A stretch of 64,000 bases of DNA. Source: Hyphomonadaceae bacterium (GTDB lineage: Bacteria > Pseudomonadota > Alphaproteobacteria > Caulobacterales > Hyphomonadaceae). Location: contig CANJIL010000003.1 in the NCBI GenBank assembly GCA_947474455.1, positions 62,001 to 126,000 of the forward strand, read 5' to 3'. Numbering within the stretch: position 1 is the first letter of the stretch; the number at the start of each line of letters is the position of its first letter. Shown one piece after another: positions 28,494 through 37,221 of the stretch. Made by a program: the position numbers and the translations under genes. The notes beneath the pieces were generated by a model that saw only the letters and a list, made by a program, of their open reading frames with translations, was not told the origin of the DNA and made no database searches.

Positions 28494-28894
28494 TTATGCC
28501 TCGACGCGCACCAGCTTCGCGAGCTTTTTTGGCGCCACGGCGCAATAGCTGTGTTTCATCCAGCCCTTCAGCGTGGCCAGTTCCGCAAGCAAGTCATCCT
28601 TTGCGTCGAAATGCGCGATCACCCAATTGTGTTGCCTGAACCAGCCTCGACTTTCGCGGACAAAGTAAAGGTCCTGAACCATTTCGGCAGATATGGGCAA
28701 TTTCACGATCATCGTGAGTTCATTCGGCTGCTCGTTCCGACCGCCAAAACGACGAACATTTTCGACCGGACCTTCAGCACCCGCGTCGTCGCCCATCCTG
28801 GCCCCGTCGAGGTCTCCGGCAGCGACAGGCCGAACTTCGTTAGTTCGGCCTCCGCTTTTTGCTGCGGCGTGGTCTTCCTCATAAGCGATTGCAA
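28494..28894 (-). pseudogene. MmcQ/YjbR (DUF419) family protein with a one-base frameshift
   Basis: ORFs 28709-28894 and 28494-28796 are the two halves of one gene. The first reads 'GLSLPETSTGPGWATTRVLK' and 'SKMFVV'; the second resumes as 'GGRNEQPNELTMIVKLP' and ends 'HSYCAVAPKKLAKLV'. Restoring one base at the TTTT run near 28750 gives a continuous 'KMFVVFGGRNEQ', a typical MmcQ/YjbR pattern. These small proteins have a double-wing fold; their function is poorly known. A homopolymer position makes a sequencing or assembly indel likely, so the gene may be intact in the cell. Confidence 0.75.
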
Positions 28895-28906
28895 CCCCGC
28901 GTGGGA

Positions 28907-29812
28907 TCAGGGGAAGTAGCCGCCCTCGCGCGCCGCCCGCGCCTTCTCGCCGGCAAAGCAGTCCGGCTTCTCGGTGGGCAGCTTCAGTTGTGCAGGAACA
29001 AGTCCGGGCTCCGCCGCTTCGCGTGCATCCGCGTACTGTATCGGCGCCGCCTGCGGCTCAATTTCGAGATTGGCGATCTCCAGCACAAGCTTCTTCCGGA
29101 TCGTGGCCGACAGCTGCTTCAGATCGAACACCGGCGCGATGAACGCGCCCGTTCCGCCGATCACGCAGTGCTTGTAGTAGCGGTCAAGGTTGGGGATATC
29201 GATGCCTCCCCACGGATTGCCGCGAAACCCACCCTGCCCGTCGGCATGCAGCAGAATTGGCAATCCATTGATCACGATCTGTTGCCTGAGCACGTAGTCG
29301 CGCGCCTTCTCCACCGGTCCGCCGGAATTGTTGGCGCCGTCACCGGATACGTCGATCGCCTGTCTGGGCGAGGTGATCTTGTTTTGACGGATCAGTCTTT
29401 CCGCCTCCATGAGGGCCGTCGTGATGGAGGTGCGCCGCTCGCCATATATCGGCTCTTTCGATAGCCGGTCGGCAAAATCATTGGCCGCTTCCGGCCCGTC
29501 AATGATCGTCCACGGAATGACCTGCCTCGCTCCGTTCGCCCACTCCATGTAGGTGACGGCGATCTTGCCCCGTGGCCCGCTGATCAGCGCCTCGATGACG
29601 TCCTTGTGCCGGAAAGCCGACACATAGCCATCACGCTGGATCGTATGCTCTTCCTCGTCCATGGAACGCGAGATATCGACTGCGAGAACCAGCTCAAGGT
29701 CCACCTCGCCCGAAGCTCCGAGCACAGGAGGCTGCGCGCCCGCATCGGCGCCCAGCAGGGCTGGCGCAAGGACCAATGGCAACAACCACGTCAGGTGGAA
29801 CAGCGGCTTCAT
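28907..29812 (-). CDS. DUF1194 family secreted vWA protein
   Basis: 301 residues with a signal peptide ('WLLPLVLAPALLGADAGAQ'). The mature protein is one von Willebrand A domain with a complete MIDAS: 'AVDISRSMDEEEH' near the N-terminus, the Thr in 'RRTSITTALMEAE', and 'AIDVSGDGANNSGG'. 'PILLHADGQGG' and 'YYKHCVIGGTGAF' match DUF1194 proteins as I know them. They are periplasmic and of unknown function, with metal-dependent ligand binding inferred. It lies directly downstream of nothing in the same strand within 140 bases, so probably has its own promoter. Confidence 0.88.
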   Translation of the reverse strand: MKPLFHLTWLLPLVLAPALLGADAGAQPPVLGASGEVDLELVLAVDISRSMDEEEHTIQRDGYVSAFRHKDVIEALISGPRGKIAVTYMEWANGARQVIPWTIIDGPEAANDFADRLSKEPIYGERRTSITTALMEAERLIRQNKITSPRQAIDVSGDGANNSGGPVEKARDYVLRQQIVINGLPILLHADGQGGFRGNPWGGIDIPNLDRYYKHCVIGGTGAFIAPVFDLKQLSATIRKKLVLEIANLEIEPQAAPIQYADAREAAEPGLVPAQLKLPTEKPDCFAGEKARAAREGGYFP

Positions 29813-29956
29813 GACCGGCTCCTGTCAATAACGACAGCGTGACGGCGATACGCCCGCTCATCAACCCCCGAAAACGATCACGAAGCGATGAGCCTGACTA
29901 TGGCGTGTGCACTTGGGTTCCGGGGACGTAAGACCAAGGCGCTGGCGAGAGGCTAG

Positions 29957-31129
29957 TTAATAGAGCTGCGCCGTCTCAAACTGTTGGATAGGGAAATTGA
30001 CCGTTATCACATGCCCCGTTCGCTGAAGCGTACGTGTGGGACCCCATGTTTCGCCCGGGGAGACTTGAAACCGCCGGTGTTTGCTTACGAGAGACTCGCC
30101 GAAGTATTTTTCCGGCGCCGCCGCCAGCACTCTCGGATTTGGTACCTTGCCATTCTTGTCAACGTCGACCTTAAGCACCACCACACCCTGCATGCCATTC
30201 TTGAATGCTTGAGATGGGTAGAGTCCGGTGTCTCTCGATCTGGAGAGCATAATCTCTCGCACTCGCGTGTTCGTGCTGAATAAACCGTGATCGGAAACCT
30301 TGCCAAGCAGCCGCGTGTCCCTTTCAGCCGGTGACGTTTCCTCGTCTTTTTGTTCGTGCTTCGATCTTGTGATGTTGAGCGCCTCAAGATGGAGTCGCAG
30401 CGCGTCCCGCCAGGCAAAGACGTCCCAATAGATCTCGGTCATTTCTTCCGCTTCGGCTTCGGTCGGCGCAGCATTGACCTCATTTCGCACAACATCGACC
30501 AAGGCATCCAAATTGTCGTAGTTCGGCTTCTTGTTGCTGAGCATGAAATCCGCAACTTCGGCTAAGAGCCTAAAGCGACGACTCCTAACCATGAAGTCGC
30601 GGCCGCCGCGTTCGGTCGTTGTCGCGGCAAGCCGCGCGCTGTCGACTGCCGCGGCCCAGCTGCTGGTCTTCAGATCGTATGCTAAGACAGCTTCCAAACC
30701 GAGATAGGTAGTCATGTCTATTCCCGGCACGTCCGTGCTAAAGCGTACGGCGGAATAAAGATTGTTACGCGCGTTAGCAGTGGGCGCTTCGGCATACTCA
30801 GCCAGCCGCAACAATACCATCGACGTGACGCGTAGTTGGTCCGCCTCTAGGCCAGTTGCACGACTGTCGACAACAAACTGCGCGAAGGTACGCGCGGCCG
30901 CGAGGTCACCCGCAAGATAGGACGCGAACCCGAACTCGTTGGCGATTATGGCAATGTCATCGCGTGACTTGTCGAGCGTGGGCCACGTTGCTTCCGCCTC
31001 AGCGGCCGCCCCCTTGAAGTCCTGCGCTGTCATCTTTTCATTAAAAGTTTTGATGTCTGCGCTTGCAGGGATGCAGACGAGACAAGCCGCGGCGGCGGCA
31101 ATCATCCAGAATCGCGGCGACTTCAGCAT
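29957..31129 (-). CDS. Secreted helical-repeat protein with a TonB C-terminal domain
   Basis: Starting at the ATG at 31129 gives 390 residues with a cleavable-looking signal ('MIAAAAACLVCIPASADI'). A long helical part with TPR-like spacing ('NEFGFASYLAGDLAAARTFA') is followed by a C-terminal domain of the TonB type: 'GMQGVVVLKVDVDKNGKV', 'PRVLAAAPEKYFGESLV' and 'GHVITVNFPI'. True TonB proteins are anchored by a non-cleaved helix and have a Pro-rich linker; both are absent here. It may therefore bind peptidoglycan or a partner rather than transduce energy. The Ala/Gly-poor, less GC-biased codon use differs slightly from its neighbours. Confidence 0.8.
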   Translation of the reverse strand: MLKSPRFWMIAAAAACLVCIPASADIKTFNEKMTAQDFKGAAAEAEATWPTLDKSRDDIAIIANEFGFASYLAGDLAAARTFAQFVVDSRATGLEADQLRVTSMVLLRLAEYAEAPTANARNNLYSAVRFSTDVPGIDMTTYLGLEAVLAYDLKTSSWAAAVDSARLAATTTERGGRDFMVRSRRFRLLAEVADFMLSNKKPNYDNLDALVDVVRNEVNAAPTEAEAEEMTEIYWDVFAWRDALRLHLEALNITRSKHEQKDEETSPAERDTRLLGKVSDHGLFSTNTRVREIMLSRSRDTGLYPSQAFKNGMQGVVVLKVDVDKNGKVPNPRVLAAAPEKYFGESLVSKHRRFQVSPGETWGPTRTLQRTGHVITVNFPIQQFETAQLY

Positions 31130-31255
31130 CGCCCCCTCACCCACCGAGGCCTTTGTAGCATGACGTCGTTTTCAATCGAGCCCACGCATCTGCGGGCTTG
31201 CCATCGCCAGTGGCTTCGCGCCAAACAAAGCTGAGAGCCGCGACGGGTGGGTCTG

Positions 31256-32913
31256 ATGCGCAACGGTCTTGTGACAGTTTTCGGGCTTCTGGCGTTGGCC
31301 AGCTGCGCCACCGCGACCGAGAAGCCGGCGCCTGGCGCAGCAAGCTCGAGCAGCGCACCGGTCCAGATGCACATCCTCGCCATCAACGATTTCCACGGCA
31401 ATCTCGAACCGCCCTCAGGCGGCGCGAGGTCTTTCAACCCGGCCGAGCAGGCAAGAATACCCGCCGGCGGCGCGCCGCGTCTTGCAGCCGCCGTCGCACA
31501 GCTCGCCGCGCGTGATCCCAAGAACACCATCATGGTCGCCGCCGGCGATCTCATCGGGGCATCGCCGCTTCTCTCCAGCCTCTTCCATGACGAGCCGACA
31601 ATCGAGTCGATGACCAAGATGGGCCTCGCCCTCACCTCGGTCGGCAATCATGAATTCGATGAAGGCTGGCAGGAGCTTCGCCGCATGCAGGACGGCGGTT
31701 GCCATCCCGTCGATGGCTGCAAGGGTCCCGCGCCATTCAAGGGCGCAGGCTTCCGGTATCTCGCGGCCTCTACCTATCTGGACAACGGCCAGACCCTTTT
31801 TCCGCCCTACGCCGTTCGCGAATTTGGCGGTGTGAAGGTAGGTTTCATCGGCCTCACGCTGGAAGGCACGCCCGACGTCATCACACCGGCTGCCCGCGCC
31901 GGGATCAGCTTCAAGGACGAAGCAGAAACGGTGAATGCGCTTGTACCGAAACTGAAATCACAGGGCATCGAGGCCATCGTCGTGCTGATCCACGAGGGGG
32001 GCTATACCAGCGGCGCGCTCGATGACTGCCACGGCCTTTCCGGCGCAATCGCCGAGATCGTTCCGAAGTTCGACAAGGCGGTCGACCTCGTCGTCACGGG
32101 CCACACCAACGGCATCTACATCTGCACCATCGACGGGAGGCTCGTGACCAGCGCGGGGTCCTATGGCACCCGCGTCACTGACATTTCGATCCGACGAGCG
32201 GCGACGTCATCGGCTCGAAAGCCCGCGACGTTCTCATCGCACAAAAAGCTTTCCCGGAAGACCCAGCGCAGCTCGAGCTGATCAGCGCCTACAAGAAGCA
32301 GGCCGAGCCGCTGATGAACCGACATGTCGGCAAGATCAATGCAGGCATTGTCCGCGCGTCGAACGGCAACGGCGAAAGCGCGCTGGGCGACATCATAGCT
32401 GATGCGATACTGGAGACCGCACGCAAGCAGGCAGGCAAGGTCGACATCGGCTTCATGAACCCAGGAGGAATCCGCGCCGACCTCGCATTCAAGAATGGCG
32501 ACGTCAGCTATGGCGATATCTTCGCCGTCCAGCCCTTCGGCAACGAGCTTGTCGTGCTCACGCTGAAGGGCTCGGAGATTTTCGATGTCCTGAAACAGCA
32601 GTACCAGCCAAGCGGGAACAATATTCTGCAGGTGTCAGACGGCTTCAGCTTCACCTGGCGCCAACCCGCCGGACAGCCGATCGAGATCGTGCCTGGCTCG
32701 GTGAAACTCAACGGCCAGCTGCTGGGGCCCGACCAGTCCTATCGCGTCGTCACCAACAACTTCCTCGTCGGCGGTGGCGACGGTTTCGTCGGCTTCAAGA
32801 CGGGAACGGAACGTGTGACGGTCGGCAACGACGCCGACGCGCTGGAAGTCTACATGAAGGCCCACTCGCCGATCGAGGGCGCGATCAAGGGCAGGATAAC
32901 CCGGATCGATTGA
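31256..32913 (+). pseudogene. 5'-nucleotidase / UDP-sugar hydrolase-type metallophosphatase with a one-base frameshift
   Basis: ORFs 31247-32281 and 32314-32913 form one gene of about 550 codons. A lipobox ('LLALASCATA') is followed by the metallophosphoesterase domain: 'ILAINDFHGNLEPPSGG', 'AAGDLIGASPLLSS', 'VGNHEFDEG' and 'VVTGHTN'. Near 32190 the frame of 'RVTDISI' ends and the adjacent frame continues 'DPTSGDVIGSKARDV', then the 5'-nucleotidase C-terminal domain ('NPGGIRADLAFKNGD', 'NNFLVGGGDGF'). Restoring one base fixes it. Such enzymes dephosphorylate nucleotides in the periplasm. Both domains are otherwise intact, so the break may be an assembly indel. Confidence 0.85.
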
Positions 32914-32934
32914 CGCTCGCGGCGCAGTCGGCCC

Positions 32935-33135
32935 TCAGCCGCCCTTATGCTCGGAATAGCGTGCAATCCGGCTTTCCAGTTCGGCAAGGCGGTTGCGCCA
33001 GATCACCAGCTCCCGGGCGGTCAACCCGCCGTTCGCGGGCGACACCGGCTCCAGCGTAGCCAACTCGGCGGCGATGCGCTCGCGGCGCTCGCGGAGCAGC
33101 TTCAGGGTCATCGCGCGCGTGTCGTGTTCGTGCAT
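32935..33135 (-). CDS. Small coiled-coil protein of unknown function
   Basis: Starting at the ATG at 33135 gives 66 residues, mostly charged helix ('TLKLLRERRERIAAELATLE' and 'RNRLAELESRIARYSEHKGG') interrupted by a short Pro/Gly turn, suggesting a helical hairpin or short coiled coil. There is no signal peptide, so it is cytoplasmic. The track's start at 33183 adds residues without a better ribosome site. Codon use looks genuine; no family recognised. Confidence 0.55.
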   Translation of the reverse strand: MHEHDTRAMTLKLLRERRERIAAELATLEPVSPANGGLTARELVIWRNRLAELESRIARYSEHKGG

Positions 33136-33273
33136 GCCGACAATGTAGGAAGCACGCCGGTAATGACGAGTCGACTCGCGCACAGGGAGAAATTTAGCAG
33201 CTGCTGAATGGCAGACTGCGCTGACGCCTGTCAGATCGCGCGGATTCCGGCAGGAATCCGGCCGCCCGGACCG

Positions 33274-34344
33274 TCAGCTCCGCCACACCATCCAACGCCC
33301 GTGCGGATCGACATCCGCCAGGGTGACCTCGCTCCTCCGGCCATTCTCCCAGCTGACCAAGTCCAGCACATAGCTGGCCGAAGCCCGTTGCTCGCCAAGA
33401 ATGCTTTCCGGCTCAAAACGCACCCATGCGAGCCGCCGCCCTCCCGAGGTCCGGCCCCCGGCGTCCTCTATGACGTCACGGATAGCAAGCCGCACAGAAA
33501 GCGGCGGATACTGGTAGAAGACCGAGTGATAAATGACCGTCGTTCCCGCTGGCAGGCCGCGGGCAAGCCTACGGCCAACCCATTCGCCGGCATCAGCCTT
33601 TTCCGGCTTCACGCCTGTTTCCCGCGCCAGATCCAGCGCCGCGTTCAGTCGATCCAGTCTGCCCGTCTGGTCCGCCCAGATGTAGGCCCGCAGCCTCAGC
33701 CGGTCCTCGGCGCTGGCCGGATCCAGCGGGTTCTGGTCGCAGGCCCCTCGCGAGGCGATCGCGAGGGTGCGCCACTCAGGCACAGCCCCCTCGACGCGGG
33801 TTGGAATTTTCGGGCCCTGCAGCCCCGCCCGCCCCCACGGCGGATGCGCGAACGCAAACCTGTCCCAGTTGAGATTGAGACCTGCGCTCGCCCCTAGCTC
33901 CAGCATGTGGAAGGGCTGCGGTGAACGTGCAGCCAGCCACAGGAAACCGCACGCCAGCGCCGTCGCCCGCGCCGTCTCGTTCGTCTGCGGCGGCGACTTC
34001 AGGAAGTCGCGGACATGCGCCTCCTCCCGCTCGAGAAAAGCGCGGGCAATCGGCCAGACCCTATCCATCGACCAATCGGGCTCCGCCGCCGGGTATTCCG
34101 CCGCCAATGCGGGATCGCGCCCCGTCAGCGCCGCGGCATGCAGCGCCCCCGCCAGCCGGAGTGAGACAGCATCAGCCCGCGGATGCCCCAGCCACCCGTC
34201 GGTTAGCTTCGCGACAATGCCCCCCGCCTCAATGTCGGCCGCACAGCGCGCCAGCAACTGCTCGGTAAAAGGCGATTCAAACTCCCCACAGAACCGCGAC
34301 TGAATCCGGAACTCTTCGAGGACGCTGACCACCGTCACTCCCAA
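33274..34344 (-). CDS. DUF2332 family protein
   Basis: 356-residue cytoplasmic protein. The N-terminal helical part ('QSRFCGEFESPFTEQLLARC') and the central 'FHMLELGASAGLNLNWDRF', which resembles a methyltransferase-like glycine loop, match DUF2332 as I know it. 'GTTVIYHSVFYQYPP' and 'LAWVRFEP' near the C-terminus also fit. Biochemical function is unknown; a Rossmann-like fold is likely. The start is uncertain: the track uses a TTG at 34344, while GTG codons a few residues inside lie better behind a GGGAG. Confidence 0.85.
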   Translation of the reverse strand: MGVTVVSVLEEFRIQSRFCGEFESPFTEQLLARCAADIEAGGIVAKLTDGWLGHPRADAVSLRLAGALHAAALTGRDPALAAEYPAAEPDWSMDRVWPIARAFLEREEAHVRDFLKSPPQTNETARATALACGFLWLAARSPQPFHMLELGASAGLNLNWDRFAFAHPPWGRAGLQGPKIPTRVEGAVPEWRTLAIASRGACDQNPLDPASAEDRLRLRAYIWADQTGRLDRLNAALDLARETGVKPEKADAGEWVGRRLARGLPAGTTVIYHSVFYQYPPLSVRLAIRDVIEDAGGRTSGGRRLAWVRFEPESILGEQRASASYVLDLVSWENGRRSEVTLADVDPHGRWMVWRS

Positions 34345-34380
34345 ACGTCATGACTGCCCGACAGATCGCAGGCGAGCAGG

Positions 34381-34733
34381 CTAGGCTTTCAGCACCGGTC
34401 GCGCCAGCCTGTCCGCAAGTGCAATCAGCATGGGAATGCGGTGCTCGCCATGAATCCGGCGGACATGCGCCGCCGCCTCGTCTGCTTCGATGCCGGCGGC
34501 GGCGCATTGAGCTTCTTCAACGCACCCAGCAACAGAGGCAACTCACGACGATAGAACTCGCCAGATGCATACGCCTTCTGCGGACCACGCCGCAGCACGA
34601 TTTCGTCCAGCGGTCTTGCATCTCGCCAACCCTGCGCCGTCACACATGCAACAGCTGACGCCATGTCGCTGTAGGCGGCGTCGAGCACGGCGATCACAGC
34701 GTCAGCCGCGCGATATAACCGCGTCGGCCTCAA
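34381..34733 (-). pseudogene. nfi: Endonuclease V remnant with its catalytic middle deleted
   Basis: The first part ('RAADAVIAVLDAAYSDM', then 'GEFYRRELPLLLGALKKLN') matches the N-terminal third of endonuclease V, which nicks DNA beside deaminated bases. Directly after it, in the -1 frame, come 'GIEADEAAAHVRRIHGEHR', 'IPMLIALADRLARP' and a stop at 34381, matching the extreme C-terminus. About 95-100 residues between, including the conserved VDG segment and later catalytic residues, are missing. The reading frame also changes at the junction near 34500-34520. The gene cannot make an active enzyme. It overlaps the upstream RidA gene by about 30 bases, as expected for a former operon member. Confidence 0.75.
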
Positions 34734-35094
34734 CCTCGACCAGCCAGCCGGGATTAATCAGCCCGCTCGTGCCGAGGAAGGAGGTCGCGGGTTCGATGTC
34801 CTTGAACACCTCGCCATGCGCCTCGCCCGCCTCTTTCCAGCGCGACATGTCGGTGAGGAAGACCCGCGTACGCACGACATGCTTGATGTCGGCGCCGGCC
34901 TGCGTCAGAGCACCCTCGATGATGGCGAGGCAGCGCTTGGTCTGCGCCTTTACATCGCCCGGCGCTGCTACGCTGCCGTCCGCTGCGATCGGCGCGCAGC
35001 CGGACACGAACACCATGTCGCCAACGCGAACCGCGCGCGAGAAACCCAGCCCCAGCTTCGATCCGCTGGGGACCTTCATCACATCGCCAGACAT
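34702..35094 (-). CDS. RidA family protein
   Basis: 130 residues of the RidA/YjgF/UK114 family, homotrimeric cytoplasmic proteins; some members hydrolyse reactive enamine/imine intermediates. Visible motifs are 'RVGDMVFVSGCAPIAADG', 'GDVKAQTKRCLAIIEGAL' and 'HVVRTRVFLTDMSRW', with the family Arg in 'VVRTRVFL'. It sits in a minus-strand run: thiolase, DUF1330, RidA, endonuclease V remnant. The subtype is not RidA proper, so imine deaminase activity is uncertain. Confidence 0.88.
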   Translation of the reverse strand: MSGDVMKVPSGSKLGLGFSRAVRVGDMVFVSGCAPIAADGSVAAPGDVKAQTKRCLAIIEGALTQAGADIKHVVRTRVFLTDMSRWKEAGEAHGEVFKDIEPATSFLGTSGLINPGWLVEVEADAVISRG

Positions 35095-35120
35095 GCAGAC
35101 CTACTCCAATCGTGCGCCCG

Positions 35121-35417
35121 TCAGGGCGCGTCATAACCTTCGACAAAAACGATGTTCGACATTGTGCAATCGATGCGCATCTGCAGCAACGGCGCATATT
35201 CGGGACTGTCGTAGAAGCGCCTCAGATCGGCCATCGACGGAAACTCCACCACGACCAGGAAAGAGATAGGCAGTTGTCCCTCGACCGGCATTACTGCGCC
35301 GCCGCGAACGATATACTTTCCGCCAAACGCCTCGATGAGGGGGGCGACCTTCTGGCCGTAGATTTCGTAGGCCGCGCGATCGCGGATCACGATATTCCCG
35401 ACCAGATAGCCCTTCAC
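35121..35417 (-). CDS. DUF1330 family protein
   Basis: 98 residues starting at a GTG behind AGGGGTG. The sequence 'GYLVGNIVIRDRAAYEIYGQ', 'IEAFGGKYIVRGGAV', 'SFLVVVEFPSMADLRRFYDS' and the closing 'PEYAPLLQMR' are the standard pattern of DUF1330, a dimeric alpha-beta barrel fold related to ABM/EthD proteins. Function unknown, cytoplasmic. It begins 27 bases after the thiolase stop, so co-transcription with it and RidA is likely; together they hint at small-molecule catabolism. Confidence 0.9.
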   Translation of the reverse strand: MKGYLVGNIVIRDRAAYEIYGQKVAPLIEAFGGKYIVRGGAVMPVEGQLPISFLVVVEFPSMADLRRFYDSPEYAPLLQMRIDCTMSNIVFVEGYDAP

Positions 35418-35444
35418 CTGCTCACCCCTGCGTAGGGCCGACGA

Positions 35445-36626
35445 TCAGACCCGTTCGATTGCCATGGCGATGCCTTCGCCGCCGCCGATGCAGAGCGCTG
35501 CGACGCCGCGCTTGGCGCCCTTTTGCTCCATGGCATTGATCAGCGTCACCACAACACGCGCACCCGAAGCGCCGATCGGGTGGCCCAGCGCGCACGCGCC
35601 GCCATTGACGTTGACCTTGTCGTGGCTGACGCCGAGTTCCTTCATCGCAATCATCGGCACGACCGCGAACGCCTCGTTGATTTCCCACAGGTCGACGTCG
35701 GAAGCTTTCCAGCCCGCTTTCTCCAGCGCTTTCTTCATCGCCGGCACGGGAGCCGTGGTAAAGTATGCTGGCTCATGGCTGTGCGCGGCGGTCGCGACTA
35801 TCTTCGCCAGCGGCCTGAGCCCGCGCTTCTTGGCTTCCGATTCACGCATCAGTACCAGTGCAGCCGCGCCATCCGAAATGCCCGAGGCGTTGGCCGCCGT
35901 TACCGTGCCATCCTTCGAGAAGGCTGGGCGCAGCGTCGGGATTTTATCAGGCATAGCCGTGCGCGGAAGCTCATCCGTGTCGATCGTCACGTCGCCCTTT
36001 TTGCCCTTCACCGTCACAGCCGAAATCTCGCGCTTGAAGCGGCCTTCCTTCGTCGCGGACTGCGCGCGGCTCAGCGTCTCGAGCGCGTAGGCGTCCTGCT
36101 GCTCGCGAGTGAACTGGTATTCTTTCGCGATCATGTCGGCGTAGTTGCCCATCGCGCCGCCGCCATAGGCGTCTTCAAGGCCGTCCGTCGCCATGTGATC
36201 CTTGAGCGACGCTGCGCCATACTTGTGGCCCTTGCGCAGGTCGACCAGGTGCGGCGCGTTGGTCATGCTTTCCATCCCGCCCGCAACGACGACCTTGGCC
36301 TCGCCTGCAAGAATGGCGTTCCGGCCCATCACGGCTGCCTGCATGCCCGACCCGCACATCTTGTTGATAGTGGTGGCTTCCGAACTCTTCGGCAGGCCCG
36401 ACTTAATGCCCGCCTGCCGCGCCGGGGCCTGACCCTGACCAGCCGGCAGGCAGTTGCCCATGTAGACGAGTTCCACGTCCTCGCCCTTGATTCCAGCTTC
36501 CGCCATGGCGCCCTTGATGGCGTGTGCGCCCAGCTCGTTGGCTGAAAAGCCCGCCAGCTCGCCCAGCATCGCGCCCATCGGCGTGCGCGCCATACCCACG
36601 ATCACCACCGGATCCGAAGCGCTCAT
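35445..36626 (-). CDS. Acetyl-CoA C-acetyltransferase (thiolase)
   Basis: 393 residues from the ATG at 36626. Thiolases condense two acetyl-CoA or cleave 3-ketoacyl-CoA in the cytoplasm. The nucleophilic Cys is in 'INKMCGSGMQAAVMGRNA', the His in 'GGACALGHPIGASGAR' and the acid/base Cys in 'AALCIGGGEGIAMAIE'. The length and 'EAFAVVPMIAMKEL' suit the biosynthetic/degradative acetyl-CoA acetyltransferase group. It leads a probable operon with DUF1330 and RidA. Chain-length preference is not determinable here. Confidence 0.94.
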   Translation of the reverse strand: MSASDPVVIVGMARTPMGAMLGELAGFSANELGAHAIKGAMAEAGIKGEDVELVYMGNCLPAGQGQAPARQAGIKSGLPKSSEATTINKMCGSGMQAAVMGRNAILAGEAKVVVAGGMESMTNAPHLVDLRKGHKYGAASLKDHMATDGLEDAYGGGAMGNYADMIAKEYQFTREQQDAYALETLSRAQSATKEGRFKREISAVTVKGKKGDVTIDTDELPRTAMPDKIPTLRPAFSKDGTVTAANASGISDGAAALVLMRESEAKKRGLRPLAKIVATAAHSHEPAYFTTAPVPAMKKALEKAGWKASDVDLWEINEAFAVVPMIAMKELGVSHDKVNVNGGACALGHPIGASGARVVVTLINAMEQKGAKRGVAALCIGGGEGIAMAIERV

Positions 36627-36748
36627 GGAGAAAACCTTTCCCAATCGAATGTGCGCCGCACAATCGTCCCCCACCCGTCAGGCGTCAAGGCGCGGAACGC
36701 CCCGGTCCGCCATTCGTTGGGTCGTAAGACGCTATTCGGGAGATAAGC

Positions 36749-37219
36749 ATGACTGCCATAGCAATCGACCACAACGCTTGGGTGATGGTGGGTGACGGAG
36801 AAAAGGCCTTGTTCTTCAGGAACGAGGGCGACGCGACGTACCCGAACCTCGAAGTTGTGAACGTTCTGAAACAGGATAACCCCCGAACCAGCGAACAGGG
36901 CACGGACCGTCCGGGCCGCGCTTTTTCGTCAATGGGCGCCAATCGCAGCGCCCTGCAGGAAACCGACTGGCACAAGCTGGAGAAGCACCGCTTCGCAAAG
37001 GAAATCGCAGACACGCTGTACACCGCAGCGCACCGCGGCAAATATTCCAAGCTGGTGATCGCGGCGCCGCCCATGATCATGGGCGACCTTCGCAAGGCCT
37101 TCCACAAGGAAGTCTCCGACAAAGTCGTGGCCGAGGTCTCCAAGGATCTCACCAACATGGCTCCCCACGAAATCGAGCGGATTCTCGTCGGCAACACTAA
37201 CAACCGCACCGGGGCCTGA
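36749..37219 (+). CDS. Host attachment family protein (baeRF-like)
   Basis: 156 residues preceded by GGGAGA. Motifs 'AWVMVGDGEKALFFRNEGD', 'DWHKLEKHRFAKEIADTLY', 'YSKLVIAAPPMIMGDLR' and 'SKDLTNMAPHEIERIL' match the family annotated as protein required for attachment to host cells, named from an Agrobacterium study. Structural work relates it to archaeal eRF1-like/Pelota folds, so a translation-linked role is possible. Cytoplasmic; no signal. The next gene starts 2 bases after its stop, so they form an operon. Confidence 0.88.
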   Translation: MTAIAIDHNAWVMVGDGEKALFFRNEGDATYPNLEVVNVLKQDNPRTSEQGTDRPGRAFSSMGANRSALQETDWHKLEKHRFAKEIADTLYTAAHRGKYSKLVIAAPPMIMGDLRKAFHKEVSDKVVAEVSKDLTNMAPHEIERILVGNTNNRTGA

Positions 37220-37221
37220 TC

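Noticed and set aside
26963-28639. 558-residue plus-strand ORF antisense to the M16 peptidase
   Set aside because: Rich in His and Arg with no motifs, and lies wholly opposite a well-supported M16 gene; it is a frame shadow.
35422-35688. 88-residue ORF at the thiolase C-terminus on the minus strand
   Set aside because: It is another frame of the thiolase gene; Gly/Arg-rich shadow.
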